From positions 1-7,422 of the forward strand of contig DAOUZU010000045.1 of NCBI GenBank assembly GCA_030665535.1: 7,422 nt of DNA, read 5' to 3'. Each line of letters begins with the position of its first letter. Positions within the stretch are counted from its first letter, which is position 1. The notes beneath the pieces were generated by a model that was not told the origin of the DNA, searched no databases, and worked only from the letters and a program-made list of their open reading frames with translations. Positions 1 to 5,599 of the stretch are shown in pieces. Position numbers and translations under genes: made by a program. This DNA is from Dehalococcoidia bacterium (GTDB taxonomy: Bacteria; Chloroflexota; Dehalococcoidia; Dehalococcoidales; JAUXAE01).

Positions 1-1
1 G

Positions 2-736
2 GGTGTGCAGGTGGGAAGAGAGATGGTCTCCCAGCAACTGGGAGACCCCATTCCGGTACCCAGAGAACCTGTTGACTTCGGCGCGGCTGAGTGGCTGCTG
101 CTGGCCGGTATCGGCGTGGTGGTGACACTGCGTTCGGTGCCGTTACTCAGGCGGTGGCGCTGGCCGCGTTTCCTGACCCTGGCCTTCAGCTTTGTCGTGC
201 TGGGCGTCTGGCTGGCCATTCCTTTGAGCCTCACCAATTTTGCCGCCTGGCTGGTGGGCTACGGGCCGAACCTGCAGACGGGCCTGATATTCTACATACT
301 GGTCTTCGGCGTGGTCGGTCTGGCTCTTCTGCGGGGCAAGAACTACTACTGTTTCTGGCTGTGTCCCTTCGCCGCCGTACAGGAGTTGACCCATTTTCTG
401 GGCGGGTTCAATCTGCGGCCGCGGACCAGCTGGCGGCGGCTGCTGGCTAACAGCCGCTACTTCCTCCTGTGGGCGGCCCTTTTCCTGGTCCTTTTGCTCA
501 ACAACCCCACCGTGTCTGTCTTCGAACCCTGGAATGCGCTGTTCAGCCTCAAGGGAGATCCGCTGCAATGGCTGCTGGTGGTACTGACGCTGGTGGTGGC
601 CACTGTCGTCTATAATTTCTGGTGTTATTACCTCTGCCCCGTGGGGGCGACAATGGATATAATACTAAAAACGCGCAGGGAGGTAACCCATTTATGGGGC
701 AGACAGGTAAAGCCCCGGCTAAAAAGGGCGGCCTGA
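2..736 (+). CDS. PceC/RdhC/NosR-like membrane flavoprotein, 5'-truncated by the window edge
   Basis: C-terminal part (about 244 residues) of an integral membrane electron-transfer protein. The frame is open to the window edge, and the first residues align with residue ~157 onward of the full-length paralogue at 1001-2191. The GTG at 5 is therefore probably internal, and the FMN-binding domain should lie upstream. Counting from that GTG, hydrophobic spans lie at about 28-46, 56-75, 92-114, 152-166 and 188-206. Two CX3CP motifs sit at the ends of spans: C116/C120 (CFWLCP) and C207/C211 (CYYLCP, followed by VGATMD). Arg/Lys-rich stretches after each motif place them on the cytoplasmic side by the positive-inside rule. 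CX3CP pairs of this kind are typical of NosR and of the reductive-dehalogenase accessory protein RdhC/PceC and may carry a redox centre. No C-terminal ferredoxin domain is present, unlike full NosR. Its 3' end overlaps the small gene at 694. The family is clear; the physiological partner is unknown. Confidence 0.85.
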   Translation, partial: GVQVGREMVSQQLGDPIPVPREPVDFGAAEWLLLAGIGVVVTLRSVPLLRRWRWPRFLTLAFSFVVLGVWLAIPLSLTNFAAWLVGYGPNLQTGLIFYILVFGVVGLALLRGKNYYCFWLCPFAAVQELTHFLGGFNLRPRTSWRRLLANSRYFLLWAALFLVLLLNNPTVSVFEPWNALFSLKGDPLQWLLVVLTLVVATVVYNFWCYYLCPVGATMDIILKTRREVTHLWGRQVKPRLKRAA

Positions 737-831
737 TAGCCAGCCTGGTGATAATGTTCCTGGTACTGGCGGCGGCGGCTGTCAGCCTGATTACAATCAT
801 TCTGAAGGCGGTCACTATTGCCGGTGCTTAA
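694..831 (+). CDS. Small single-span membrane protein, 45 aa
   Basis: Short reading frame, not recognised as a known family. The ATG at 694 is preferred over an in-frame ATG at 622 because GGGAGGT (678-684) sits at a good distance before it, and the upstream stretch is simply the +1 shadow of the preceding gene. The product has a short Lys/Gly-rich N-terminus (APAKKGG), then one long hydrophobic segment from about residue 14 to 37 (Ala/Leu/Ile/Val-rich), and a short tail with one Lys. The frame overlaps the end of the preceding membrane protein by 43 bases, which suggests translational coupling and a shared complex. It is too short, and has too few spans, for a standard RdhB anchor. By shape it resembles the transmembrane tail of the oxidoreductase at 2282-4087, so it could be a subunit or anchor, but this is inference. 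The overlap, the good Shine-Dalgarno sequence and the strongly membrane-like composition favour a real gene. Confidence 0.6.
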   Translation: MGQTGKAPAKKGGLIASLVIMFLVLAAAAVSLITIILKAVTIAGA

Positions 832-837
832 CGAGCA

Positions 838-867
838 GTATACTTTGGTATGCATACTTATGTATGC
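838..867. promoter_or_regulatory. Candidate operator: clustered GTATGC/GCATAC palindromes
   Basis: Within 30 bases lie GTATAC (838-843), the perfect 10-base palindrome GTATGCATAC (848-857) and GTATGC (862-867). The last pairs as an inverted repeat with GCATAC (852-857) across four bases. The cluster ends 22 bases upstream of the -35 element of the promoter at 890-919, where an activator or other regulator would be expected to bind. Seen: the symmetry and its position. Inferred: the regulatory role. The regulator is not in the window. Confidence 0.4.
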
Positions 868-889
868 TATAAGAAATATGATTAACGGA

Positions 890-919
890 TTGACTTGAGC
901 CAATGAAAGCTGTTAAAAT
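890..919 (+). promoter_or_regulatory. Sigma70-type promoter for the flavin electron-transfer operon
   Basis: TTGACT (890-895) and TAAAAT (914-919) are separated by 18 bases, close to the vegetative consensus and spacing. Transcription would begin near 926, giving a leader of about 75 bases before the TTG start at 1001. This would make the genes at 1001, 2282 and 4125 a unit separate from the truncated paralogue upstream. Confidence 0.6.
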
Positions 920-950
920 GCTCTGCGAAACTGATATCGTGTTATTTCTC

Positions 951-978
951 GGCTTGTACCCTGTGCAATAGGCTTGTA
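951..978. repeat. Pair of 8-base direct repeats in the operon leader
   Basis: GGCTTGTA occurs at 951-958 and again at 971-978, 20 bases apart start to start (about two helical turns), between the predicted transcription start and the ribosome-binding site GAGAGGAG (981-988). It could be a tandem binding site on DNA or RNA, but a repeat this short may be chance. Confidence 0.3.
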
Positions 979-1000
979 GCGAGAGGAGCTGTGCTTAGCG

Positions 1001-2191
1001 TTGGGTGATTTCTGGAGAACTAACGGCTCGAAAGTGCTGGTCATCCTGGCCATCCTCAGCCTCTTAGGGGCCGGTGCTTACGGACAGCTCTCTTATAGTA
1101 GCGATGTTGAACCCTTCCTCGACGATGTCCTACCGGAGGCGGCCAGTTTTGAGCTCCTGGCGGACATGGCCGCCGACGAGAATTATCTCTACGGTGCCGT
1201 CGACGCCACCGGCATACCGATAAACTATGTCACCGCCTCCGAGGGGCAGGGCTACGGCGGCCCGATGATCGTTATGGTGGTCTGGACGCTGGACGGAACC
1301 ATCCAGGATGTTCAGGTGGTCCAGAACAACGATACCGTGGCCTGGTTCGGCAAGCTGGCGTCCGGTGGTTTCTATTCCCAGTATATCGACCGGCAGTACT
1401 CTGATGCCCTGAAGCTGGGTGAGGACATAGACGTCGCCAGTGGGGCGACACGCTCCTCCAACGGCGTGTCCTCGGCGGTGGCCAGCGGCAGACTGCTGAT
1501 AGCCGAGCAGCTGGGCGACCCCTACCCCGTGCCCGAGGAGGAGATTGATTTTGGCACAGCTGAAATAGCCCTCCTGGTGGGCCTGGGCATGGTGTTCACC
1601 TTCCGCATGGTGCCGCCCTTTAACAAGTTTCACAGGCTGCGTATCTTTTCACTGGCCTTTGGTTTTATCGTCTTCGGTGTCTGGCTTGCCAGCCCGTTGA
1701 GCCTGATCAACTTCGCCATCTGGCCAACAGGCTTCGCTCCCAGTTGGCAGTCTAACCTTTTCCTCTATATTTTAGTCGGCGGCCTGGTTACGATGGCCGT
1801 AGTATTTGCCAAGAACTTCTGGTGTTTCTGGATCTGCCCCTTCGTGGCTATGCAGGAGACGGCCCACTTCATCGGCGGTGGCCGCGTCAGGCCCATCACC
1901 AAGCGGCAGATAATGTTGCGCAATACCCGCTATTTCATCCTCTGGGGAGTCCTCCTGATGGTTCTGCTGTTGCGCAGCCCGGCCATATCAACCTTTGAGC
2001 CCTGGGGGACCGTCTTCAGCGTTGAGGGCACCCCGGAGCAGTGGCTGCTGGTGGTGGTTACGCTGGGCGTGGCCATGTTTATCTATGATTTCTGGTGCCA
2101 TTACCTGTGTCCGGTGGGGGCCACTATGGACATCATACTGAGGGTGCGGATATGGCTCGGCGATGGCCTGAGAAGGGTTTTTGCGAGGTGA
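1001..2191 (+). CDS. FMN-binding membrane protein, PceC/RdhC/NosR-like
   Basis: Full-length (396 aa) membrane flavoprotein that probably moves electrons between the membrane and the outside. TTG at 1001 is chosen as start because GAGAGGAG (981-988) precedes it and it keeps the N-terminal span (residues 11-30). Residues ~45-170 form an FMN_bind-type domain ending in DVASGATRSS; Thr150 of SGAT is the expected site of covalent FMN attachment by ApbE. Five further spans follow (about 187-204, 214-234, 252-274, 309-325, 347-366), with CX3CP motifs at C275/C279 and C366/C370. Basic residues after both motifs place them inside and the FMN domain outside. Length, six spans, one flavinylation site and no ferredoxin tail match PceC/RdhC better than NosR. 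It is gaplessly alignable with, and by eye roughly half identical to, the gene at 2-736. It heads an operon with the oxidoreductase at 2282 and ApbE at 4125. No RdhA/RdhB or NosZ is nearby, so a dehalogenation or denitrification role is not supported. Confidence 0.88.
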   Translation: MGDFWRTNGSKVLVILAILSLLGAGAYGQLSYSSDVEPFLDDVLPEAASFELLADMAADENYLYGAVDATGIPINYVTASEGQGYGGPMIVMVVWTLDGTIQDVQVVQNNDTVAWFGKLASGGFYSQYIDRQYSDALKLGEDIDVASGATRSSNGVSSAVASGRLLIAEQLGDPYPVPEEEIDFGTAEIALLVGLGMVFTFRMVPPFNKFHRLRIFSLAFGFIVFGVWLASPLSLINFAIWPTGFAPSWQSNLFLYILVGGLVTMAVVFAKNFWCFWICPFVAMQETAHFIGGGRVRPITKRQIMLRNTRYFILWGVLLMVLLLRSPAISTFEPWGTVFSVEGTPEQWLLVVVTLGVAMFIYDFWCHYLCPVGATMDIILRVRIWLGDGLRRVFAR

Positions 2192-2270
2192 GGCGGCAAT
2201 TGGTAGTACAGGAATACCGTGGATTAATAAATGGGGCTGGAGTGGGGAGCGACTGCGGTCGCGCGATTGT

Positions 2271-2284
2271 GGAGGCGATTAATG
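2271..2284 (+). promoter_or_regulatory. Shine-Dalgarno that fixes the oxidoreductase start at 2282
   Basis: GGAGG at 2271-2275 lies six bases before ATG 2282. The in-frame ATG at 2231 has no recognisable ribosome-binding site and would add 17 residues (including WGATAVARLWRRL) that look unlike the rest of the protein. The shorter start is preferred. Confidence 0.65.
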
Positions 2285-4087
2285 GCTAGGGCAAATAGAG
2301 CCGTGGAAACAAAGATAGAAACCCATAAGTATGGGGATAAGATAGCTAGTACCAAAAAGACCAGGGGTGGGGAGTTCACCTGGTCTAAGGATCGCTGTAC
2401 GGGTTGTATCAGGTGCGCCCGGAGATGTCCGGTAGATGCTATTGTTATTGACCGCCAGAAGGATATAACCAAAAAGGTGGGCATCTCCCCCTGCAGCCAG
2501 GGTTGTCCCGCCGGCGTGGACATTCCCCGCTATATCCGCTACATCGCCGAACGCAAGTATCCGGAAGCAGTAGCCGTCAACCGGGAGAGGATTCCCTTCC
2601 CTTCAATCTGCGGCTATATCTGTAAGCATCCCTGCGAGGCAGAATGCCAACGCGGCCAGATAGATGAGCATATCCTGATACGGGCGCTCAAGAGATACGC
2701 CGCCACGCACGATACCGGTCTCTGGAAGCATGGTTTCAAGGAAGCCACCCCCACCGGTAAACGGGTGGCCGTTATCGGGTCTGGGCCAGCTGGCCTGACC
2801 ACCGCATACTACCTGAAGCGAAAGGGCCACGCCGTAACCGTATTTGAGGCCACCGCTGAGCCGGGGGGCAAGATGCTGGAAAGTATCCCCGCTTACCAAC
2901 TGCCCAAGGATATCCTCAAAGCGGAGATTCAAGAGATAGAAGACATCGGCGTTGAGATAAAAACGAACACTAAGGTGGATTCGGCGGTAGCCCTCCTAGA
3001 GCAAGGCTATGACGCTGTCTTGGTAGCGGTGGGTACTGGCAAGGGGCTGCCACTGCCGATTTCCGGCACGGAACTGGAAGGCGTGCTGGATGGTGATGCC
3101 TTCCTCCAAGATATCAGTGATGGTAAAGAAGTAAAGCTAGGTAAGCGGGTAGTAGTGCTGGGCGGTGGCAGTGCCGCCTTTAATTCTGCCCTGGAAGCCC
3201 TGCACCACGGTGCTACTGACGTTGATATGTTTGGCATGGAACACCAGGGGGGTAGCGTATCTGATCCTTGGGCCATTGACCAGGCTCTGGAGGCGGGCGT
3301 TAATACACATCCCTGGTATACCTTTGCCAGGGTGGTCTCGGGTAACGGCCGGGCCGAAGGAGTAGAGACCTCAAAGGTGCGTTCCTTCGGATTTGATAAA
3401 GGGGGCAAGCTCTTTTGCGACACCATTCCCGGTACAGAGCAGATAGTGGCCGCGGATACCATCATCGCTGCCATTGGTGGCCAGGGAGAGAGCGAGCAGG
3501 AAACCGGTGTCCTGGTTGTCGATAGGGAAGGCCTCTTCGCCGCCGGAGATGCGGTTAACGAGCAGCGGTCGGTGGTAGAAGCTATCGCCGCTGGAAGGTG
3601 GGTCGCCATCTCCATAGACAAGTATTTGGGGGGCAACGGCGACATAACAGAGACGCTGGCACCGCCAGTAGAGCAAGAAAAGGTGGAGCTGCTCAGCTCG
3701 CCAAAGGGTGGCCTGCCCCCTGAAGTACGCACCCGTTTGATCTGCCGCAATGCGGACGGCACCTGTGCCGAAGAAGAACTCAGCCTTACGGAGAAAGAGG
3801 TTATTAAAGAGGCCAAGAGGTGCCTGAGGTGCGACATCGGTTATCCCGTTGATGAGTTTGAGGTGGATACGCTGACCTGCACCTACTGCGGCCGCTGTGT
3901 GGATGCCTGTTACTGGGACGCCATACTGGCCGGTGTCGGCTATGAAAAGGCGGCCAAGGAGCGGCAGGAAGAGATGGAGGAAACGGCGATCAAATACCGC
4001 CTGCAGGACCGGGTGCTGACTATCTTGGTGCTGTCGGTGGCTGTTATCGCCCTGGGCATCGTGGCTGTAAAGCTATTTGCCTCCTAG
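2282..4087 (+). CDS. Tail-anchored GltD-like FAD/NAD(P) oxidoreductase with two ferredoxin motifs
   Basis: Predicted 601-residue flavoprotein that takes electrons from NAD(P)H through FAD and several Fe-S clusters to a membrane partner. In order: a ferredoxin motif CX2CX2CX3CP (C39, C42, C45, C49); a GltD-type Fe-S domain (C71, C75, C110, C114, C118, C122); an FAD-binding GSGPAG at 166-171 with the GltD-like PGGKMLESIPAYQLPK; a nucleotide-binding glycine loop GGGSAAFNSA at 294-303; the FAD motif GLFAAGD near 417-423; a C-terminal CLRCD (C514, C517); a second ferredoxin motif (C533, C536, C539, C543); and one hydrophobic span at about 577-598 before the end. The tail span without a signal peptide implies cytoplasmic redox domains tethered to the membrane. 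The usual Arg pair after the second nucleotide-binding fold is replaced by DMFGME, so NADH versus NADPH preference is uncertain. Glutamate synthase function is unlikely without a large subunit. It sits 90 bases after the FMN membrane protein and 37 bases before apbE. Confidence 0.85.
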   Translation: MARANRAVETKIETHKYGDKIASTKKTRGGEFTWSKDRCTGCIRCARRCPVDAIVIDRQKDITKKVGISPCSQGCPAGVDIPRYIRYIAERKYPEAVAVNRERIPFPSICGYICKHPCEAECQRGQIDEHILIRALKRYAATHDTGLWKHGFKEATPTGKRVAVIGSGPAGLTTAYYLKRKGHAVTVFEATAEPGGKMLESIPAYQLPKDILKAEIQEIEDIGVEIKTNTKVDSAVALLEQGYDAVLVAVGTGKGLPLPISGTELEGVLDGDAFLQDISDGKEVKLGKRVVVLGGGSAAFNSALEALHHGATDVDMFGMEHQGGSVSDPWAIDQALEAGVNTHPWYTFARVVSGNGRAEGVETSKVRSFGFDKGGKLFCDTIPGTEQIVAADTIIAAIGGQGESEQETGVLVVDREGLFAAGDAVNEQRSVVEAIAAGRWVAISIDKYLGGNGDITETLAPPVEQEKVELLSSPKGGLPPEVRTRLICRNADGTCAEEELSLTEKEVIKEAKRCLRCDIGYPVDEFEVDTLTCTYCGRCVDACYWDAILAGVGYEKAAKERQEEMEETAIKYRLQDRVLTILVLSVAVIALGIVAVKLFAS

Positions 4088-4124
4088 CGGCTGGTTAATA
4101 TAGTGGCCTGAGGTATAGAAGAAG

Positions 4125-5147
4125 ATGAAGAAAAAAATGAACCGGCGTGATTTCCTGCGCATAACGGCTATCGGCGCCGGCGTTATCGCCGCCGGGGGCA
4201 TCGGTATAAAGCAGCTGATGGATGCCACCGGGCCGGAGCGCATCAGTGAGACGCGCCGTATGATGGGCACCTTTGTCACCATCACCGTAATTGGCGACGA
4301 TAAAGCCGCCGGCACCGCCATAGCCCAGGACACCTTCGCCGAAATAGGCCGTCTTTCCAGCATTTTAAGTCGCCACGATTCCTCAAGCGAGCTTGCTCGC
4401 CTTAATGCTTCCGGCAGCCTGACCGGAGCCTCCAGTGAGCTGGTCTCCGTCCTGGAGAGGGCGCAGGTCTATGCCATGCTCAGCGGCGGCGCCTTTGACG
4501 TTACCATGAAGCCGCTTCAAGACCTTTACCAGGATAGCTTCGCCAACAACAGGCCGCCCGATGCCGCCGATATCAGCGGGGCGCTGGCCCTGGTCGGCTA
4601 CCGCAACCTTATCATCAAAGGCCGTGATTTAACCCTGGCCAAACAGGGTATGGGTATTACCCTGGACGGTATCGGCAAGGGCTACATAGTAGACCAGGCC
4701 GCCGGCCTCCTGAAGGCCAGGGGGATGACCCAGGTGCTGGTGGAGGCCGGCGGCGACCTTTCGCTGCGCGGCATGCGCCAGGACGGCGACCCTTGGAAGG
4801 TGGGTATCGTCCATCCGCGGGCGCTGTCCGGCTACTACGAGGTGGTGGAGTCCTCCAACAGCTGCATGGCCACCTCCGGGGACTACGAGAGCGCCTATAC
4901 CGCCGACTACAGCTACCACCATATAATAGACCCCCGCACGGGTTATTCACCCGCCGAGCTGGCTAGCGCCACTGTTACGGCCGCAGATACCACCTACGCC
5001 GATGCCCTGTCCACCGCCGCCCTGGTGATGGGCGCCGATGAAGCCCTGGCCCTGCTGGAGGGGCTGACCGGCGTCGAGGGGCTGCTGATAGACAAGAACC
5101 TCCACAGCCGGGCTACCAGCGGATTTATCGCCGCCGGCGGAGCCTAG
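4125..5147 (+). CDS. apbE: FAD:protein FMN transferase, Tat-exported
   Basis: Enzyme that splits FAD and attaches FMN through a phosphoester bond to a Thr/Ser in SGAT-type motifs of extracytoplasmic flavoproteins. The 340 residues cover the whole ApbE family domain. The N-terminus MKKKMNRRDFLRITAIG carries a twin-arginine motif (R7 R8) followed by a hydrophobic Ala/Gly/Ile stretch to about residue 28. There is no lipobox Cys, so the protein is probably Tat-exported and either anchored by this segment or released. Family motifs: RRMMGTFVTITV (44-55), SGGAFDVTMKPL (120-131), DGIGKGYIVD (181-190), EAGGD (207-211), ATSGDY (249-254), HIIDPRTG (266-273) and D288TTYADALST, the region that binds Mg2+ in characterised members. 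GAGGT at 4110-4114 supports the start. Third gene of the apparent operon; Thr150 of the protein at 1001-2191 is the obvious substrate, and the truncated paralogue upstream may be a second. Confidence 0.95.
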   Translation: MKKKMNRRDFLRITAIGAGVIAAGGIGIKQLMDATGPERISETRRMMGTFVTITVIGDDKAAGTAIAQDTFAEIGRLSSILSRHDSSSELARLNASGSLTGASSELVSVLERAQVYAMLSGGAFDVTMKPLQDLYQDSFANNRPPDAADISGALALVGYRNLIIKGRDLTLAKQGMGITLDGIGKGYIVDQAAGLLKARGMTQVLVEAGGDLSLRGMRQDGDPWKVGIVHPRALSGYYEVVESSNSCMATSGDYESAYTADYSYHHIIDPRTGYSPAELASATVTAADTTYADALSTAALVMGADEALALLEGLTGVEGLLIDKNLHSRATSGFIAAGGA

Positions 5148-5217
5148 CTCCCGGCTAAGCCGGCATCGCTGGGCCATTAGCCTTTCGGGTATGTTTTCTT
5201 CTCATTGTCCGGCTGGT

Positions 5218-5242
5218 TTGACAGTCCCCTTTTTGATATAAT
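5218..5242 (+). promoter_or_regulatory. Promoter for the small Cys-rich protein gene
   Basis: A perfect TATAAT at 5237-5242 is preceded by TGA, giving an extended -10 (TGN-TATAAT from 5234). A perfect TTGACA lies at 5218-5223, but only 13 bases separate the two hexamers, short of the usual 16-18, so the extended -10 may do most of the work. Transcription would start near 5249, about 20 bases before the ATG at 5269. Confidence 0.55.
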
Positions 5243-5268
5243 GAGGTCTCGGCGTAAGGGGTGGGCTA

Positions 5269-5505
5269 ATGGTTAAAAGGCACTGCGTGTGTCATTTCTG
5301 CGGGCGGACGGCAGAGTTCGGCCAGGAGGAATTGCCCTGCAAGGTACTGCGCGGCTGGCTGGTTTTATCCTCCCTGAAGGATGTGGAGGTTATAGACCGC
5401 TACGGCTTTTGTTCGCTGGGCTGTCTCAAGAAATGGGTAGACAGCCAGGCACCCCAGGTGCCCGATATATTCCTCAAGTCTCTAGAGGAAGAGGGCGATA
5501 AGTAA
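5269..5505 (+). CDS. Small Cys-rich, probably zinc-binding protein, 78 aa
   Basis: Not recognised as a named family. The N-terminus has HCVCHFCGR, giving a CX2C knuckle (C8, C11, with C6 nearby), and residues 47-56 read FCSLGCLKKW, a CX3C pair (C48, C52). The 36-residue spacing between pairs and the typical FCS..CL..W ending look like a treble-clef or zinc-ribbon fold; C24 is a further Cys. There is no signal peptide or membrane span, so a cytoplasmic protein is likely, ending in an acidic tail (EEEGDK). AGGGGT (5257-5262) gives a usable ribosome-binding site. It appears monocistronic, with its own promoter before it and a hairpin immediately after. Metal binding is inferred from Cys spacing; whether it binds DNA, RNA or protein cannot be judged. 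Confidence 0.75.
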   Translation: MVKRHCVCHFCGRTAEFGQEELPCKVLRGWLVLSSLKDVEVIDRYGFCSLGCLKKWVDSQAPQVPDIFLKSLEEEGDK

Positions 5506-5510
5506 AATAA

Positions 5511-5544
5511 TCGGGCGGAAGTAGCCCGCCCGAGTTACCGTTTT
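5511..5544 (+). terminator. Hairpin terminator after the Cys-rich protein gene
   Basis: TCGGGCGG (5511-5518) pairs perfectly with CCGCCCGA (5526-5533) around a seven-base loop, starting six bases after the stop codon. The T run (5541-5544) is short and lies seven bases past the stem, so termination may be imperfect. On the opposite strand the stem is followed by a T-rich tract (complement of 5501-5510). Confidence 0.55.
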
Positions 5545-5599
5545 GCTGGCTGCGGTGTTTGACGGCGACCACTTTTCATTAAAACAGCAGAAGGTTTGA

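Noticed and set aside
658..663. Perfect TATAAT inside the first carrier gene, 30 bases before the small ORF
   Set aside because: No acceptable -35 at 16-18 bases upstream and no TGN extension; it encodes part of the conserved MDIIL segment, so the match may be coincidental.
903..971. 22-codon frame starting ATGAAAGCT within the operon leader
   Set aside because: It has no Shine-Dalgarno, its start lies upstream of the predicted transcription start and overlaps the -10 element, so it would not be translated from that promoter.
2231..2281. Upstream ATG adding 17 residues to the GltD-like protein
   Set aside because: It has no ribosome-binding site, whereas GGAGG at 2271-2275 is ideally placed for ATG 2282.
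2095..2289. 64-codon + strand frame spanning the end of the 1001-2191 gene, by analogy with the small gene at 694
   Set aside because: No hydrophobic span and no convincing Shine-Dalgarno; it mixes a +1 shadow of the carrier gene with intergenic sequence.
3007..3837. Long minus-strand open frame (276 codons) opposite the GltD-like gene
   Set aside because: Its translation is Ser/Pro/Thr-rich with no family motif and lies entirely over a strongly supported + strand flavoprotein; it is typical of antisense frames in G+C-rich DNA.
1001..5147. Reductive dehalogenase or nitrous-oxide reductase operon
   Set aside because: The RdhC/NosR resemblance of the membrane protein is real, but no RdhA, RdhB or NosZ reading frame is present in the window.
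5151..5163. Small inverted repeat CCGGCT-A-AGCCGG just after apbE, as a terminator
   Set aside because: The usable stem is only about five pairs once a loop is allowed, and no T run follows directly; the T-rich patch near 5194 is too far away.
5559..5585. Possible promoter for the cysteine desulfurase (TTGACG, then TAAAAC)
   Set aside because: The 15-base spacing is poor, and transcription would start on top of the Shine-Dalgarno; the evidence is too weak to annotate.
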